Shown here piece by piece: positions 9,414-17,162 of a DNA stretch of 64,000 nucleotides. The notes beneath the pieces are model-generated. The model searched no databases and had not been told where the DNA came from. It saw nothing but the letters and a program-made list of their open reading frames with translations. Source of the stretch: Variovorax ginsengisoli (lineage in GTDB: Bacteria; Pseudomonadota; Gammaproteobacteria; Burkholderiales; Burkholderiaceae_C). The stretch is from the NCBI RefSeq assembly GCF_030811835.1, contig NZ_JAUSRO010000002.1, forward strand, positions 371,904-435,903, read 5' to 3'. Every line of letters starts with the position of its first letter. Within the stretch, counting starts at the first letter, position 1. The translations under genes were made by a program, and so were the position numbers.

Positions 9414-10466
9414 ATGCAAGCACTCCCTATGGCCATCACGCTGGGCGACCCAGCCGGCATCGGTCCGGAAATCATCGTCAAGGCATTCCGCGACGCCCCT
9501 GCGCTCACGCGGGGCTGCTTCGTGGCGGGTGATGTCGCCACGATCCGTTTTGCCAGCCAGCAGCTCGGCAGGGCGGGTCGACTCGCGTTGCCCGTGGCGG
9601 TCCTGGATGACGTGGCCGACGTGCATGCCGCGCCGCCGCAATGCATCCCGGTGCTGCAGGCGATCGTGCCGCCCGAAGGCGTCGTGGTGGGGGAGGTGGG
9701 TGCCAGCGCCGGGCGCGCAGCGGGCGAAGCCGTGGTCTGGGCCGCTCGGGCCGCGCTGGCCGGTGACATCGCCGCCATCGTGACGGCACCACTGCACAAG
9801 GCGTCACTGGCTGCAGCCGGCTTCGGCTTTCCGGGCCACACCGAGCTGCTGCAGGCGGAAGCTGCGGCGCATGGCGGCGTGCCGGTGGCTCAAATGCCGG
9901 TACGCATGATGCTGGCCAACGACGAATTGCGTACGGTGCTCGTGAGCATCCACATGTCCTTGCGCCAGGCGATCGAGGCAGTGACGTTCGACGGTGTGCT
10001 CGCGACGATCCGCATCGCGCACGGCGCGCTGCATGCCGCGCTGGGGCGGGCGCCGCGCATCGGCGTGGCAGGGCTGAACCCGCACGCAGGCGAAGGCGGC
10101 CTCTTCGGCACCGAGGAGCGAGACATCATTGCGCCGGCCGTTGCGGCCGCCCGCGGTGAGGGCATGGACGTGCACGGCCCCTATGCGCCCGACACCGTGT
10201 TCATGCGGGCGCGGACCACGCCGGCCAGACCGGGCGAGTTCGATGTGGTGATCGCGATGTACCACGACCAGGGGCTCATCCCGGTGAAGTACCTGGGTGT
10301 GGACAAGGGCGTCAACGTGACGCTCGGGTTGCCGCTGGTGCGCACGAGCCCCGATCACGGGACTGCATTCGACATCGCCGGGCGTGGCGTTGCAGACGCT
10401 TCGAGCCTGATCGAGGCGATCTGCATGGCGCGTGCGCTCGCGCCGCGCGCGCTCAGGAGCGCTTGA
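9414..10466 (+). CDS. pdxA: 4-hydroxythreonine-4-phosphate dehydrogenase
   Basis: PdxA (350 aa) oxidises 4-phospho-hydroxy-L-threonine in the DXP-dependent route to pyridoxal phosphate. The N-terminal [20 protein letters not shown] is diagnostic. The metal-binding histidines appear in [15 protein letters not shown] and [10 protein letters not shown]. The start at 9414 is supported by TGAGGT about 10 bp upstream; a second ATG at 9429 would shorten the protein by five residues. The 3' end overlaps the convergent mscL by 14 bp. Confidence 0.95.
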   Translation: MQALPMAITLGDPAGIGPEIIVKAFRDAPALTRGCFVAGDVATIRFASQQLGRAGRLALPVAVLDDVADVHAAPPQCIPVLQAIVPPEGVVVGEVGASAGRAAGEAVVWAARAALAGDIAAIVTAPLHKASLAAAGFGFPGHTELLQAEAAAHGGVPVAQMPVRMMLANDELRTVLVSIHMSLRQAIEAVTFDGVLATIRIAHGALHAALGRAPRIGVAGLNPHAGEGGLFGTEERDIIAPAVAAARGEGMDVHGPYAPDTVFMRARTTPARPGEFDVVIAMYHDQGLIPVKYLGVDKGVNVTLGLPLVRTSPDHGTAFDIAGRGVADASSLIEAICMARALAPRALRSA

Positions 10467-10884
10467 GGCTGTCGCGGATCTCGCGCAGCAGCACGATGTC
10501 CTCGGCCGGGGCTGCAGGCGCCGCGGGCGCGGCTTCTTCCTTGCGACGCAGTCGGTTGATCTGCTTGACCATCACGAAAATCACGAAGGCAAGGATCACG
10601 AAATTCACCGCGATCGTGATGAAGTTGCCATAGGCCAGCACAGGCACGCCGGCCTTCTTCAGGTCGGCCAGGTTGGGGGCCACGCCGGACGGCACGCTGC
10701 CCAGCACCAGGAACAGGTTGGAGAAGTCCAGCTTGCCGAACACCAGCCCTACCAAAGGCATGATGATGTCGCCCACCAGGGAATCGACGATCTTGCCGAA
10801 CGCGCCGCCGATGATCACGCCCACTGCCAGGTCAATGACGTTGCCCTTGACCGCGAATTCGCGGAATTCCTTGATGACGCTCAT
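10453..10884 (-). CDS. mscL: large-conductance mechanosensitive channel
   Basis: MscL (143 aa) is the pentameric emergency valve that opens under membrane tension during hypo-osmotic shock. The N-terminal [20 protein letters not shown], the pore helix [16 protein letters not shown], and the second membrane helix ([20 protein letters not shown]) match the family. The last third is a charged/Ala-Pro linker and a final helix ([11 protein letters not shown]). The start at 10884 is set by the conserved N-terminus. It converges with pdxA and is divergent from petA. Confidence 0.97.
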   Translation of the reverse strand: MSVIKEFREFAVKGNVIDLAVGVIIGGAFGKIVDSLVGDIIMPLVGLVFGKLDFSNLFLVLGSVPSGVAPNLADLKKAGVPVLAYGNFITIAVNFVILAFVIFVMVKQINRLRRKEEAAPAAPAAPAEDIVLLREIRDSLKRS

Positions 10885-10977
10885 GTAAAACCCCCTGCAT
10901 TGACGTTGTTGGACCGGCGGCAGTATAGGACCTGCAGAATCGGGACTTCCGTGCTGTAGCACAGGTGTCTTCCCGCG

Positions 10978-11007
10978 TTGAAGCGTCTTGTATCGCTCCG
11001 GTACAAT
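10978..11007 (+). promoter_or_regulatory. putative sigma-70 promoter of petABC
   Basis: TTGAAG (10978-10983) and TACAAT (11002-11007), 18 bp apart, lie 44 bp upstream of the petA start in the 166-bp region between divergent mscL and petA. Both hexamers are good matches to the consensus. Not tested experimentally. Confidence 0.55.
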
Positions 11008-11050
11008 CCCCTGTTGACCGAAGACCCCAACGAGAAGATTGAGGACACCC

Positions 11051-11665
11051 ATGAGTGAGACCCCCGTCGGAGCCCCCCGAATCGACAGCAGCAAGCGCAC
11101 ATGGCTGATCGCCTCCGGCTGCGCCGGTGCGGTGGGTGGCGTGGCAACTGCCATTCCCTTCGTCAGCACCTTCCAGCCTTCGGAAAAGGCCAAGGCGGCA
11201 GGGGCGCCGGTCGAAGTCGATATCGCCTCGCTCAAGGTCGGTGAGAAGATCACGGTCGAGTGGCGTGGCAAGCCGGTCTGGATCCTGCGGCGCTCGCCCG
11301 AGCAGGTCGCCTTGCTGCCCAAGCATGACGCACAGCTTGCCGACCCGCAGTCCAAGCGCCATCCTGACGAATTCACGCCCGTCTACGCGCAGAACGAGGG
11401 GCGTTCGATCAAGCCCGAGGTGCTGGTCGTCGTAGGCATCTGCACCCACCTGGGCTGCTCGCCGGTCGACCGGCTCCAGTCGGGCCCGCAGCCGTCGCTG
11501 CCGGCCGACTGGGAGGGCGGCTTCCTCTGCCCGTGCCACGGCTCCACTTTCGACCTGGCGGGCCGCGTGTACAAGAACAAGCCGGCACCGGACAACCTCC
11601 CTGTCCCGCCGCACATGTACCTGTCGGACACGCGCCTGCTCATCGGCGAAGACAAGAAAGCTTGA
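11051..11665 (+). CDS. petA: ubiquinol-cytochrome c reductase iron-sulfur (Rieske) subunit
   Basis: The 204-aa Rieske protein carries electrons from ubiquinol to cytochrome c1 in the bc1 complex. Its [2Fe-2S] cluster boxes CTHLGC and CPCHGS are intact. The N-terminus is a membrane-anchoring Tat-type signal, but the pair is Lys-Arg ([10 protein letters not shown]) instead of the usual Arg-Arg. The start at 11051 is preferred over an in-frame ATG at 11039 because the family begins close to MSE/MSN. It is first in petABC. Confidence 0.97.
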   Translation: MSETPVGAPRIDSSKRTWLIASGCAGAVGGVATAIPFVSTFQPSEKAKAAGAPVEVDIASLKVGEKITVEWRGKPVWILRRSPEQVALLPKHDAQLADPQSKRHPDEFTPVYAQNEGRSIKPEVLVVVGICTHLGCSPVDRLQSGPQPSLPADWEGGFLCPCHGSTFDLAGRVYKNKPAPDNLPVPPHMYLSDTRLLIGEDKKA

Positions 11666-11676
11666 GGCAGACGACC

Positions 11677-13113
11677 ATGGCCGAATTCAAGGAAATCTCG
11701 CCGAACGCGCCTGCGGGCGACAAGCTGCTCAACTGGGTCGACAACCGATTCCCGCTGACCAAGCTCTGGAACGATCAATGGGGCAAGTACTACGCCCCAA
11801 AGAATTTCAACTTCTGGTACATCTTCGGTTCGCTGGCCATGCTGGTTCTCGTGATCCAGATCGTGACCGGCATCTTTCTCGTGATGCACTACAAGCCGGA
11901 CGCCGCGCAGGCCTTCGCGTCGGTCGAGTACATCATGCGCGACGTGCCCTGGGGCTGGCTCATCCGCTACATCCACTCGACGGGGGCTTCGGCGTTCTTC
12001 ATCGTGGTGTACCTGCACATGTTCCGCGGTCTCATGTACGGCAGCTACCGCAAGCCGCGCGAGCTGATCTGGGTGTTCGGCTGCGCGATCTTCCTGTGCC
12101 TGATGGCCGAGGCGTTCATGGGCTACCTGCTGCCATGGGGCCAGATGTCCTACTGGGGCGCCCAGGTCATCGTGAACCTGTTCGCAGCCATTCCATTCAT
12201 CGGTCCTGACTTGGCGCTGCTGATTCGCGGCGACTACGTGGTGAGCGACGCCACGCTGAATCGCTTCTTCAGCTTCCACGTGATTGCCGTGCCGCTCGTG
12301 CTGCTGGGCCTCGTGGTGGCCCACCTGATCGCACTGCACGAAGTGGGCTCCAACAATCCGGACGGTATCGAGATCAAGGCGAATCGCGGCCCGGACGGCC
12401 ATCCGCTCGACGGCATTCCCTCGCATCCGTACTACACGGTGCATGACATCTTCGGCGTGGTGGTGTTCCTCACGATCTTCTCTGCCGTGATCTTCTTCGC
12501 GCCGGAGGCAGGTGGCTATTTCCTGGAGTACAACAACTTCATCCCGGCCGATTCTCTCAAGACACCCAATCACATCGCGCCGGTCTGGTACTTCACGCCC
12601 TTCTATTCGATGCTGCGTGCGACCACCGATGACATGGTGAACGTGTTCGCGCTGATCATCGCTGGCGCTGCCATCCTCAACTTCGTCAAGGGCAAGTCGG
12701 CGACGTTCCTGAAGGTGGCCGTGGTGGTCGTTGCGGCCATCGCCATCTTGCTGCTCAAGTCCTTCGATGCCAAGTTCTGGGGCGTGGTGGTGATGGGTGG
12801 CTCGGTCATCATCCTGTTCTTCCTGCCCTGGCTCGACCACAGCCCGGTGCGGTCGATCCGCTATCGGCCGAGCTGGCACAAGTACGTGTATGGCGTGTTC
12901 GTCTTCTTCTTCCTCATCCTCGGTTACCTGGGCATCCAGCCGCCGGGCGTGTGGGGCAATCTGGTCATCGGGTCGTTCGCGCTGGACATTGCCCAGACGG
13001 TCTCGCAGATCGGCACGCTGCTGTACTTCGGCTTCTTCCTTCTGATGCCGTGGTGGAGCCAACTGGGCGAGCCCAAGCCTGTGCCCGACCGCGTGGTCTT
13101 CGCCGGCCACTGA
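11677..13113 (+). CDS. petB: ubiquinol-cytochrome c reductase cytochrome b subunit
   Basis: Cytochrome b (478 aa) holds the two b hemes and both quinone sites of the bc1 complex. The heme-ligand histidines occur in RYIHSTGASAFF / YLHMFRG and FSFHVIAVP / VVAHLIALHE. The Qo-site region is seen around residue 290 (the equivalent of PEWY appears as APVWYFTPFYSML). Extra hydrophobic helices after residue 330 are usual in beta-proteobacterial proteins. The start at 11677 follows a gap of 11 bp after petA. Confidence 0.97.
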   Translation: MAEFKEISPNAPAGDKLLNWVDNRFPLTKLWNDQWGKYYAPKNFNFWYIFGSLAMLVLVIQIVTGIFLVMHYKPDAAQAFASVEYIMRDVPWGWLIRYIHSTGASAFFIVVYLHMFRGLMYGSYRKPRELIWVFGCAIFLCLMAEAFMGYLLPWGQMSYWGAQVIVNLFAAIPFIGPDLALLIRGDYVVSDATLNRFFSFHVIAVPLVLLGLVVAHLIALHEVGSNNPDGIEIKANRGPDGHPLDGIPSHPYYTVHDIFGVVVFLTIFSAVIFFAPEAGGYFLEYNNFIPADSLKTPNHIAPVWYFTPFYSMLRATTDDMVNVFALIIAGAAILNFVKGKSATFLKVAVVVVAAIAILLLKSFDAKFWGVVVMGGSVIILFFLPWLDHSPVRSIRYRPSWHKYVYGVFVFFFLILGYLGIQPPGVWGNLVIGSFALDIAQTVSQIGTLLYFGFFLLMPWWSQLGEPKPVPDRVVFAGH

Positions 13114-13129
13114 TCGGGAGACGACAAGA

Positions 13130-13885
13130 ATGAAAAAACTCATCCTCACGCTGATCGCTTCGTTGGGTCTGCTGGCGGGCGCCCATGCAGCCGAAGGCGG
13201 TATCGCCTGGGACAAGGCGCCCAACAAGACCAACGACGTGGCGGCCTTGCAAAACGGCGCCAAGCTGTTCGTCAACTACTGCCTGGGCTGTCATTCGGCG
13301 GCCTTCATGCGCTACAACCGCCTGCAGGACATTGGCATCACCGAGCAGCAGATCAAGGACAACCTGCTTTTCACGACCGACAAGGTCGGGGAGACCATGA
13401 AGGCCAACATCGATGCGCGCCAGGCCAAGGACTGGTTCGGCGCGACGCCGCCCGACCTGACGCTGGTCGCACGCTCGCGCGCCGGACATGGTGGCACGGG
13501 CGCTGACTACCTCTACACCTACCTGCGCACCTACTACCGCGACGAGACCAAGGCCACCGGCTGGAACAATTTGGCTTTTCCCAGTGTGGCCATGCCGCAT
13601 GCGCTCTGGGAACTGCAAGGCGAACGCCGTCCCGTCTACACCAAGGTCGAACAACACGGCCATGAAGTGGACGTGTTCAAGGGTTGGGAACAGGTCACGC
13701 CGGGTACCATGACGCCACTCCAGTACGATCAGGCCGTCGGCGACCTGGTCGGTTATCTGGAATGGATGGCCGAACCTGCCCAAAACACCCGTGTGCGCAT
13801 CGGGGTGTGGGTGCTGCTGTTCCTTTCGATGGCGGTGGTCTTCGTTTGGCGGCTGAACGCGGCGTTCTGGAAAGACGTCAAGTAG
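13130..13885 (+). CDS. petC: ubiquinol-cytochrome c reductase cytochrome c1 subunit
   Basis: Cytochrome c1 (251 aa) accepts electrons from the Rieske centre and passes them to soluble cytochrome c. A cleavable signal peptide (residues 1-20, ending AHA) is followed by the covalent heme site CLGCH at residues 51-55, and a C-terminal anchor helix lies near residues 223-243. The sixth-ligand methionine is probably in the segment around FPSVAMPHALW. An intrinsic terminator follows, closing the petABC operon. Confidence 0.96.
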   Translation: MKKLILTLIASLGLLAGAHAAEGGIAWDKAPNKTNDVAALQNGAKLFVNYCLGCHSAAFMRYNRLQDIGITEQQIKDNLLFTTDKVGETMKANIDARQAKDWFGATPPDLTLVARSRAGHGGTGADYLYTYLRTYYRDETKATGWNNLAFPSVAMPHALWELQGERRPVYTKVEQHGHEVDVFKGWEQVTPGTMTPLQYDQAVGDLVGYLEWMAEPAQNTRVRIGVWVLLFLSMAVVFVWRLNAAFWKDVK

Positions 13886-13928
13886 CCGGTCCGATGCCGA
13901 TCGGCACACCCTGTGTGCCTGGTCCCTC

Positions 13929-13960
13929 AGAGTGGGTTGCCAACGCGACCCACTCTTTTT
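13929..13960 (+). terminator. intrinsic terminator after petC
   Basis: A perfect 9-bp stem (AGAGTGGGT at 13929-13937 with ACCCACTCT at 13948-13956) and a 10-nt loop are followed by a T-run to 13960. It separates petABC from sspA. Confidence 0.88.
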
Positions 13961-13981
13961 GATTTTTAGGAGTCTCTCGCC

Positions 13982-14593
13982 ATGATGGTTCTGTATTCAG
14001 GTACGACCTGCCCTTTTTCCCACCGCTGCCGCTTCGTTCTGTTTGAAAAGGGCATGGACTTCGAGATTCGCGATGTGGATCTCTACAACAAGCCCGAAGA
14101 CATCAGCGTGATGAATCCGTACGGACAGGTGCCGATCCTGGTCGAGCGCGACCTGATCCTGTACGAGTCGAATATCATCAACGAGTACATCGACGAGCGC
14201 TTTCCGCACCCCCAACTGATGCCCGGCGACCCGGTCGACCGTGCGCGCGTGCGCCTGTTCCTGCTCAACTTCGAGAAGGAACTGTTCGTGCACGTTTCGG
14301 CGCTGGAGAACCGCACGGCCAAGGGCAACGACAAAGCACTGGAAAAGGCCCGTGCGCACATCCGCGATCGCCTCACGCAGCTCGCTCCCGTGTTCTTGAA
14401 GAACAAGTACATGCTGGGCGACAACTTCTCGATGCTCGATGTGGCCATCGCGCCGCTGCTCTGGCGCCTGGACTATTACGGCATTGACCTCAGCAAGAAT
14501 GCCGCACCGCTGCTCAAGTACGCCGAGCGCATCTTCTCCCGCCCGGCCTACATCGAGGCGCTGACGCCGTCCGAAAAGGTCATGCGCAAATAA
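13982..14593 (+). CDS. sspA: stringent starvation protein A, GST-fold
   Basis: SspA (203 aa) is a glutathione-S-transferase-fold protein that binds RNA polymerase and alters promoter use in stationary phase. The N-terminal thioredoxin-like domain (LYSGTTCPFSHRCRFVLFEKG) and the motif GQVPILVERDLILYESNIINEYIDE match the SspA branch rather than catalytic GSTs. A C-terminal all-helical domain follows. AGGAGT lies upstream of the ATG at 13982. Adjacent sspB supports the assignment. Confidence 0.92.
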   Translation: MMVLYSGTTCPFSHRCRFVLFEKGMDFEIRDVDLYNKPEDISVMNPYGQVPILVERDLILYESNIINEYIDERFPHPQLMPGDPVDRARVRLFLLNFEKELFVHVSALENRTAKGNDKALEKARAHIRDRLTQLAPVFLKNKYMLGDNFSMLDVAIAPLLWRLDYYGIDLSKNAAPLLKYAERIFSRPAYIEALTPSEKVMRK

Positions 14594-14653
14594 AATGGGT
14601 TCATTCCCAGGCTGCGCACAGTTCGCGTCGCTTCGCCTATTGCTTTCAATTTC

Positions 14654-15211
14654 ATGATCAACGCGCTCGAATCATCTTCGACCCGCCCGTACCTCATTCG
14701 GGCGCTGTATGAATGGTGCACTGACAATGGGTTCACGCCCTATGTCGCTGTGCAGGTCGACGAAACCGTCCTGGTCCCGCGCGAGTACGTGAAGAATGGC
14801 GAGATCGTGCTGAACATCAGCTTCGATGCGACCAGTTCGCTCAAGCTGGGCAACGACTTCATCGAGTTCAAGGCCCGTTTTGCGGGCACTGCACGCGAGA
14901 TCCAGGTGCCGATCGGACGTGTGATCGCCATTTACGCGCGCGAAAACGGGCAGGGCATGGCCTTTCCGGCGCCGCCGCCTGCAGTCTCCGCATCGGGTGA
15001 TGGCGAGCCGTCGTCGCCCGTTGCGGCAAGTGGGCCGGCGCGCATGCCGCTGCGCGACGCATCCCGTGGAAACGAAGGCGATGCGGCCAAGGTCGTTCAT
15101 CTGGTCGCCGATGAGGCGACCGACGGCGCGGGCGAGGCCAAGCCGGACGGCGACGAGCCCCCACGCCCTCCGGCAGGTGGGGCCAGGCCGTCGCTCAAGC
15201 GCATCAAGTGA
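14654..15211 (+). CDS. sspB: ClpXP protease specificity-enhancing factor
   Basis: SspB (185 aa) tethers ssrA-tagged and other substrates to ClpXP. The N-terminal ribosomal-protein-like fold is recognisable in RPYLIRALYEWCTDNGFTPYVAVQVD and the segment VLNISFDATSSLKLGNDFIEFKARF. After residue 115 comes a long low-complexity linker rich in Pro, Ala and charged residues, ending in the ClpX-binding type tail (RPSLKRIK). It is 60 bp downstream of sspA; the pair is normally one operon. Confidence 0.94.
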   Translation: MINALESSSTRPYLIRALYEWCTDNGFTPYVAVQVDETVLVPREYVKNGEIVLNISFDATSSLKLGNDFIEFKARFAGTAREIQVPIGRVIAIYARENGQGMAFPAPPPAVSASGDGEPSSPVAASGPARMPLRDASRGNEGDAAKVVHLVADEATDGAGEAKPDGDEPPRPPAGGARPSLKRIK

Positions 15212-15242
15212 CACATCGGGTGCGGCTAGAATGCGCACCCAC

Positions 15243-15318
15243 GCCGCTTTAGCTCAGTTGGTAGAGCAACCGCCTTGTAAGCGGTAGGTCGTCAGTTCGA
15301 TTCCGACAAGCGGCACCA
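15243..15318 (+). tRNA. tRNA-Thr (anticodon TGT)
   Basis: A full cloverleaf is visible. The acceptor GCCGCTT pairs with AAGCGGC. The anticodon stem ACCGC/GCGGT encloses a loop with TGT at 15276-15278, read as Thr (ACA). The T-loop is GTTCGATTC, and the CCA end is encoded at 15316-15318. A TAGAAT hexamer at 15227-15232 is a plausible -10 element just upstream. Confidence 0.97.
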
Positions 15319-15353
15319 TCTTTCATGTCCCGGCGTGGCCGCGGACAGCTCTC

Positions 15354-15385
15354 AACCCCTTGGTGTACCGCCCAGGGGTTTTTTT
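15354..15385 (+). terminator. intrinsic terminator after tRNA-Thr
   Basis: AACCCCT (15354-15360) pairs with AGGGGTT (15374-15380); the inner region is partly paired (TGG/CCC). A run of seven T follows to 15385. It ends the tRNA-Thr transcript before the small secreted-protein gene. Confidence 0.82.
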
Positions 15386-15510
15386 GTTGCCTGATGGATG
15401 CCGTTGCTGGCGGGCGGCCTTTCTGCGCGAACGTGTGCGTAAACGCACTTTCAGGGCCGTGGTGCGTTTCTAGACTTGCGTCATTCCCACTCTCCTTGAA
15501 GGAAATGACC

Positions 15511-15909
15511 ATGAAGAAGTTCACCATCGTTGCTGGCACCGTGGCCTGCGTTCTGTTCGCGGGTTCCGCCTTTGCTGCCGGCGAGGGCGATCAGGCCCCG
15601 GAAAAGCAGACCCCGTTCGTGGGCGCCCTGCAGCGCGCCGACGTGCAGGCCCAATTGCTCGCAGCCCAGCGCGGCGGCCAACTGCTGCGTGCCGGCGAGG
15701 CCATTGACGGCTCCTACGGTGTGGCCACGCTGCCTGTCGACCGTGCGCGCAACGACGTGCGCGCCGAAGCAGTTGCCACTGCCCATGCACCCAACCAGAA
15801 CCTCGACCGCAAGGCCTTCGTGAACAGTGTCGTGCCGATGGCCTACACCCAGGGCTCACTCGCCACGTCGCGCCAGGCTTCTGCCGACAATGGCGTCTTG
15901 GCGAAATAA
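15511..15909 (+). CDS. small secreted protein, DUF4148-like
   Basis: This 132-aa protein of unknown function has a clear Sec signal peptide (residues 1-22, MKKFTIVAGTVACVLFAGSAFA). The mature part is hydrophilic with the segment LQRADVQAQLLAAQRGGQLL, which recalls DUF4148-type periplasmic proteins common in Burkholderiales. The start is set by AAGGA at about 15498-15502, at good spacing for the ATG at 15511 and too close to the ATG at 15505. It lies 10 bp before the DoxX gene and may be co-transcribed with it. Confidence 0.65.
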   Translation: MKKFTIVAGTVACVLFAGSAFAAGEGDQAPEKQTPFVGALQRADVQAQLLAAQRGGQLLRAGEAIDGSYGVATLPVDRARNDVRAEAVATAHAPNQNLDRKAFVNSVVPMAYTQGSLATSRQASADNGVLAK

Positions 15910-15918
15910 GGCGCAAAG

Positions 15919-16368
15919 ATGTCCAATGCGACCCCTCCGATCGGCGTGCTGGCGCCCCACACCGCCGAGCGGCTCGACGACGCAGGCAAGCTGCTGCTGC
16001 GTTTGACCATCGGCTTGCTGATCCTGCTGCACGGCATCGCCAAGCTGTCGACCGGACCTGGCTTCGTGGTATCAATGCTCGAGAAGGCCGGGTTGCCGGG
16101 CTCCATCGGCTACCTGGTTTACGTGGGCGAGGTGATCGCGCCCCTGCTGATGATCGTCGGGCTGTGGACACGCGCCGCAGCGGCCGTCGTGGCATTCAAC
16201 ATGGTCATTGCCTTTGCGCTGGTGCACATGGGCAGCCTGTTCACCATCGGCAAGCAGGGCGGCTGGGCGCTGGAGTTGCAGGGCCTTTTCCTGTTCGGTG
16301 CGCTGGCCGTGGTGCTGCTCGGTGCTGGTCGCCTGAGCATCGGCGGCAAGGCCGGCCGCTTCAACTGA
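15919..16368 (+). CDS. DoxX family membrane protein
   Basis: This 149-aa inner-membrane protein has four hydrophobic segments and the DoxX pattern: LLLRLTIGLLILLHGIAKL, then GYLVYVGEVIAPLLMIVGLWTRAAA and a late GGWALELQGLFLFGALAVVL. DoxX proteins were first linked to thiosulfate:quinone oxidoreductase and elsewhere to redox stress, but most, including this one, have no proven role. The 3' end overlaps the convergent Crp-type gene by 8 bp. Confidence 0.88.
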   Translation: MSNATPPIGVLAPHTAERLDDAGKLLLRLTIGLLILLHGIAKLSTGPGFVVSMLEKAGLPGSIGYLVYVGEVIAPLLMIVGLWTRAAAAVVAFNMVIAFALVHMGSLFTIGKQGGWALELQGLFLFGALAVVLLGAGRLSIGGKAGRFN

Positions 16369-17107
16369 GCTTGTGAGCGCGCAGGACTGCGTCGTCCAGC
16401 GTCTCGCCACGAACCAGGGCCACCCGTTCGGCGAGCGTCCGGACGTCGGTGAGCACCAGGGCCTGGTCTTCCTTGCGCAGCAAGCCTTCGCGTGCGAGTA
16501 CGTTGAGCTCGCGCGTGACCTGTTCCCGGTTGGTGCTGATCTGGCTGGCCAGCACCGCATGCCGCGGCGGAGGTGACAAGCGCGCCTCGTTGTCGACGAC
16601 ACCGGCGAGCCGCGCGATGCGCAGAAGCTCGGCATGCAGCCGGTTCTGAACGCCCAGCGTACTCAGGTCGATCACGCGTTCGGACAACTGGCGTACCAGC
16701 GCAGCGAGCCGCAGCATCACGCGCTCGGCCACCAGCGGTTCTTCGCGCAGCAAGGCGCGAAACGCCTCACGGTCCAGGCTGGCCACCACGCTGGGCGCGA
16801 GCGTGACCACGTCGGCCGAGCGTGGCAGGCCGTCGACGGCGGCGATGTCGCCGAAATGCTCACCCGCATCACCATCACGAAAGGTCACCTGGCGACCGCT
16901 GGCCGAGTAGGTCGTCACCCGTACCTGCCCGGAAACGAGAAAATACACCTCCCCGCCGTCGTCGGCACGCGTCACCAGCCATCGCTCCGCGTCCACGGTG
17001 TGCCACAGGCACTGCTGCGCCAGTTGGTCGAGACGTTGATCTGAAAGGCCGTCAAGCAGCGCGATGCGGCGCAGGGCCAGGCTGGAGCGTGGGATCGGTT
17101 CGGTCAT
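16361..17107 (-). CDS. Crp/Fnr family transcriptional regulator with intact cyclic-nucleotide pocket
   Basis: The 248-aa protein has a cyclic-nucleotide-binding domain (about 15-125), a long dimer helix (about 126-150) and a C-terminal winged helix with an HTH near 184-206 (HAVLASQISTNREQVTRELN). The phosphate-binding cassette reads FGD at 85-87 and RSA at 96-98. It keeps the Arg-Ser that contacts the phosphate in E. coli CRP, with Asp in place of Glu. It lacks the N-terminal cysteine cluster of FNR. The start at 17107 avoids an unlikely 19-residue extension. The gene is divergent from a nucleotide cyclase gene across 55 bp, which suggests that the cyclase makes its ligand. Confidence 0.88.
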   Translation of the reverse strand: MTEPIPRSSLALRRIALLDGLSDQRLDQLAQQCLWHTVDAERWLVTRADDGGEVYFLVSGQVRVTTYSASGRQVTFRDGDAGEHFGDIAAVDGLPRSADVVTLAPSVVASLDREAFRALLREEPLVAERVMLRLAALVRQLSERVIDLSTLGVQNRLHAELLRIARLAGVVDNEARLSPPPRHAVLASQISTNREQVTRELNVLAREGLLRKEDQALVLTDVRTLAERVALVRGETLDDAVLRAHKLS

Positions 17108-17162
17108 GCGGGAGGCTGAAAGAGGGCGCGGATTATGCTCGGGTCCCGCTTTGAAGCTTCGC

